NCBI RefSeq assembly: GCF_029633865.1
Contig: NC_079220.1
Location: 60,132,077-60,196,076, forward strand
Direction of reading: 5' to 3'
DNA length: 64,000 nucleotides
Source of the DNA: Lampris incognitus
Lineage: Eukaryota > Chordata > Actinopteri > Lampriformes > Lampridae
Shown here: piece by piece, positions 62,171 through 64,000 of the stretch
Position numbering within the stretch: the stretch's first letter is position 1
Layout of the letters: each line of letters starts with the position of its first letter
Notes under the pieces: model-generated
The model's database searches: none
Seen by the model: only the letters and a program-made list of their open reading frames with translations
What the model was told of the DNA's origin: nothing
Program-made: the position numbers and the translations under genes

Positions 62171-63840
62171 TCTGTGGCATTGTTGAATGTCCCTTCTGAT
62201 CTGTTCCATGATGCTTTTTGTTACTTAGTTGGAATGAATTTTATTCCTCTGTTCAGTAGGGTTAATTGTGGGGAAGTTAGGAGAAAGTTTTTCGCTAGTA
62301 CTACATTTTCATTCCCGTCCTGTATCGGCAGGCTTGTGGGGACTTTTAAATACTTCGACCAGTATTGTCAGTAATTATATTGCCGTCTGTGGAGTCCAGT
62401 GCACGTTGTCCTTCTATAAGTCTCGAAGAGAGTCCTATTTAGTGGTGGCATGGTTGGAGTTGCCTTTGATGTATTCATTCAGTTTTTGTAGGTTTGTTTG
62501 TTCCCCCAGCAGGAGGCTTATGGAGTAGTTAATCATGGGTATCTGCACATTGGCCCGTAGGAATTTGCTTTTTGCTGCTCTGATGCCCCCTGAAGCTGCT
62601 TGATGGTGGTCTTTTTCAGTTTTTGTGATCTATTACTTCGCCTAAAGGACACAATCACCTCTTTTATTGTGTTGGAGTGGGTGGCTTTGTTGGTTGTGCT
62701 CTCCGCATGTCTGAATGTGGCTCCCGGATAACTGTCAATTTGTAGGTTAGTCAAGTCGAAAGGTGGGAATTTGGCAGCATTTGAGTCTCCCATTATCAGT
62801 ATAGTTTTGCTTGTGCTTATGTTAAACCTCTAGTCTTGGCATTTGTTTTGTTTGTTTGCCAGATAGTCTGGGGTATAGTGGTCAGGTTTATTTTTCGTCC
62901 GGCGTCCACTTCCAGACAGCTCTGTTTAGCTGTTGTGTGATTTGGTGTGAGGGTCAGACCAGTCAGGCTTGGTGAGTTGTTGTTGTTGTTGTTGTTGGGA
63001 CGGTCCCGCCTCGTCCTGTAGGAGTGTTTATTTGGTCTGGATTCCCATATGGATCAGTCTGTTGGGTGGGTATTCCAGTGTGGTTCCTTCCCTGTCTCTG
63101 TTCTTTTGGGGATGGTGCCTGCAGTGGTGGTGTGGGGGAGTATAGTCCTGCTTTTCAGCTGACCAGTCTCCCCTGATCTCCGCGGCCTCGCTGGTCCTCA
63201 GTTGCAGCTGTGGGGCCGTAGACGGCTGTGGGCGATCACTCATTGTTTGCGTGGGGGAGGTTGTTTGCTGTTTTCTGCCCCCGTGATGCGATTCGGCGGC
63301 ACATGGACTTGGGTGACCACAAGCTTCGTTGTACCAGATGGCCCCGCCATTGGTGACTGACTTGGGCGTTTGGTGGCTTCGATTGGCTGTCCTCAGCCTC
63401 GAAGTCTGTCAATTTGGAGATGAATATTGTCTGTCGTCAATCGTCTCCTCCTGCAAGTGGCAGCCCAGGCCTTTCCTTGCTGAGGATGAGGCTACCTGGA
63501 ACGGGCCATCCTAGTCCCGTGTGGATAGGTTGGTGAATTTATCCATTTCTCCTTTTATCAAGTTTTTGTAGTGTTGCTGTACTATTCTCATAGTTGTGGC
63601 AGCCCAGTTTTTTTGCAATGTCCTCAATCTTTCTCCGTGTCTTCGTTCAGGACTGCTGGTTTAATGGTGGTAGTCAAATTGTTGGCCAGACTAACTGGTT
63701 GGTTGGGGGCTGCTGTGAGGCCGATGCAGTTTTCGAGTGATGGTTTGCTGTGAGCGGTTTATGAAAATTCGCCGTCTTTAAGCCGAAGTCTGTCATCAGA
63801 CCGTTGTCTTTAATTTCATTTAGCTCTATTTGTTGTTGTA
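62171..63840 (-). mobile_element. Rest of the broken minus-strand retroelement
   Basis: The interval around the SGNH-like and reverse-transcriptase-like pieces has several discontinuous frames on the minus strand and no other recognisable gene. It includes a short GTT repeat at 62,976-62,997. Treating it as one degraded element is inference from the common orientation and the lack of anything else. Confidence 0.35.
62533..62793 (-). mobile_element. SGNH/GDSL-like domain fragment of a retroelement ORF
   Basis: The 86-residue frame starts MGDSNAAKFPPFDL and continues NLQIDSYPGATFRHAE. GDSN is block I of SGNH hydrolases. This GDSN..PPF....IQIDSYPGA.F pattern is one I associate with repetitive ORFs in fish genomes, and esterase-type ORFs accompany several retroelement groups. 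Later blocks with the catalytic Asp-His pair are not visible. Upstream on the same strand (63,243-63,028) is a low-complexity, Pro/Arg/His-rich frame (MSDRPQPSTAPQ..) that may be the N-terminal part of the same element. Confidence 0.5.
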
Positions 63841-63844
63841 GAGG

Positions 63845-64000
63845 GCCTTAAAGGAGCAGCAGCCCCTGGTGAATCTACCCTCAAATGTGTATCACCACAG
63901 TGGCATAGAAAGGGACTTTGTCTGTAAGCAGCTACTCCGTGAAAAGAATGTCACCCTGGAATTGGCGATAAGCACCTGTGTGCTTCATGTACAGTCAGAA
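63845..64000 (+). mobile_element. Ty3/Gypsy-like LTR retrotransposon fossil (Gag part), cut by the window end
   Basis: The plus strand near the edge reads ERDFVCKQLLREKNVTLELA followed by an ISTC segment, which resembles the ..RDrivcGi....RkrLLre.nLtLekai.iC.. stretch of Gypsy-type Gag proteins. Only this piece is in view. It looks like an old, incomplete copy and may continue beyond the window. Confidence 0.4.

Overview
The window is eukaryotic repeat DNA from an animal, most likely a fish or another aquatic vertebrate. The guess rests on the right flank: LINE reverse-transcriptase fragments of the CR1/L2 style common in fish, a Penelope-like fragment, and long GT and AT microsatellites. I see no supported host protein-coding gene, rRNA, tRNA or CRISPR in the 64 kb.

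Positions 1 to about 57,740 are one satellite array. Its basic unit is a 180-bp monomer, usually with a HindIII site and a short degenerate CCCTAA-like stretch. The monomers are interrupted by a second, unrelated ~600-bp sequence (called B block here) and by single monomers in inverted orientation. These parts form cassettes that repeat at about 2.9 kb inside a higher-order repeat (HOR) of 13,743 bp. The window holds four HOR copies: HOR-0 (1-12,778, rearranged), HOR-1 (12,779-26,521, full), HOR-2 (26,522-40,264, full, differing from HOR-1 at only about five bases that I noticed) and HOR-3 (40,265-51,609, with a 2.4-kb internal deletion). The left end of the array lies outside the window.

From about 49,600 rightward the monomers diverge progressively, and 51,610-57,740 is a degenerate edge with two foreign insertions. 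One of these is a 216-bp retro-insert with a clear 12-bp target duplication. The layout of a homogenised core and a decayed, transposon-hit margin matches known centromeric or pericentromeric satellites such as primate alpha satellite. Whether this array is centromeric, pericentromeric or subtelomeric cannot be read from sequence alone.

The right flank (57,740-64,000) is ordinary repeat-rich DNA: a 45-bp minisatellite, a (GT)40 tract ending in (GC)4, a 60-bp minisatellite, two oppositely oriented LINE fragments, about 1.9 kb of unassigned sequence, a (TA)n tract, a LINE-like 3' end, a broken minus-strand element with an SGNH-like ORF and a Penelope-like reverse-transcriptase segment, and at the window edge a piece resembling Ty3/Gypsy Gag.
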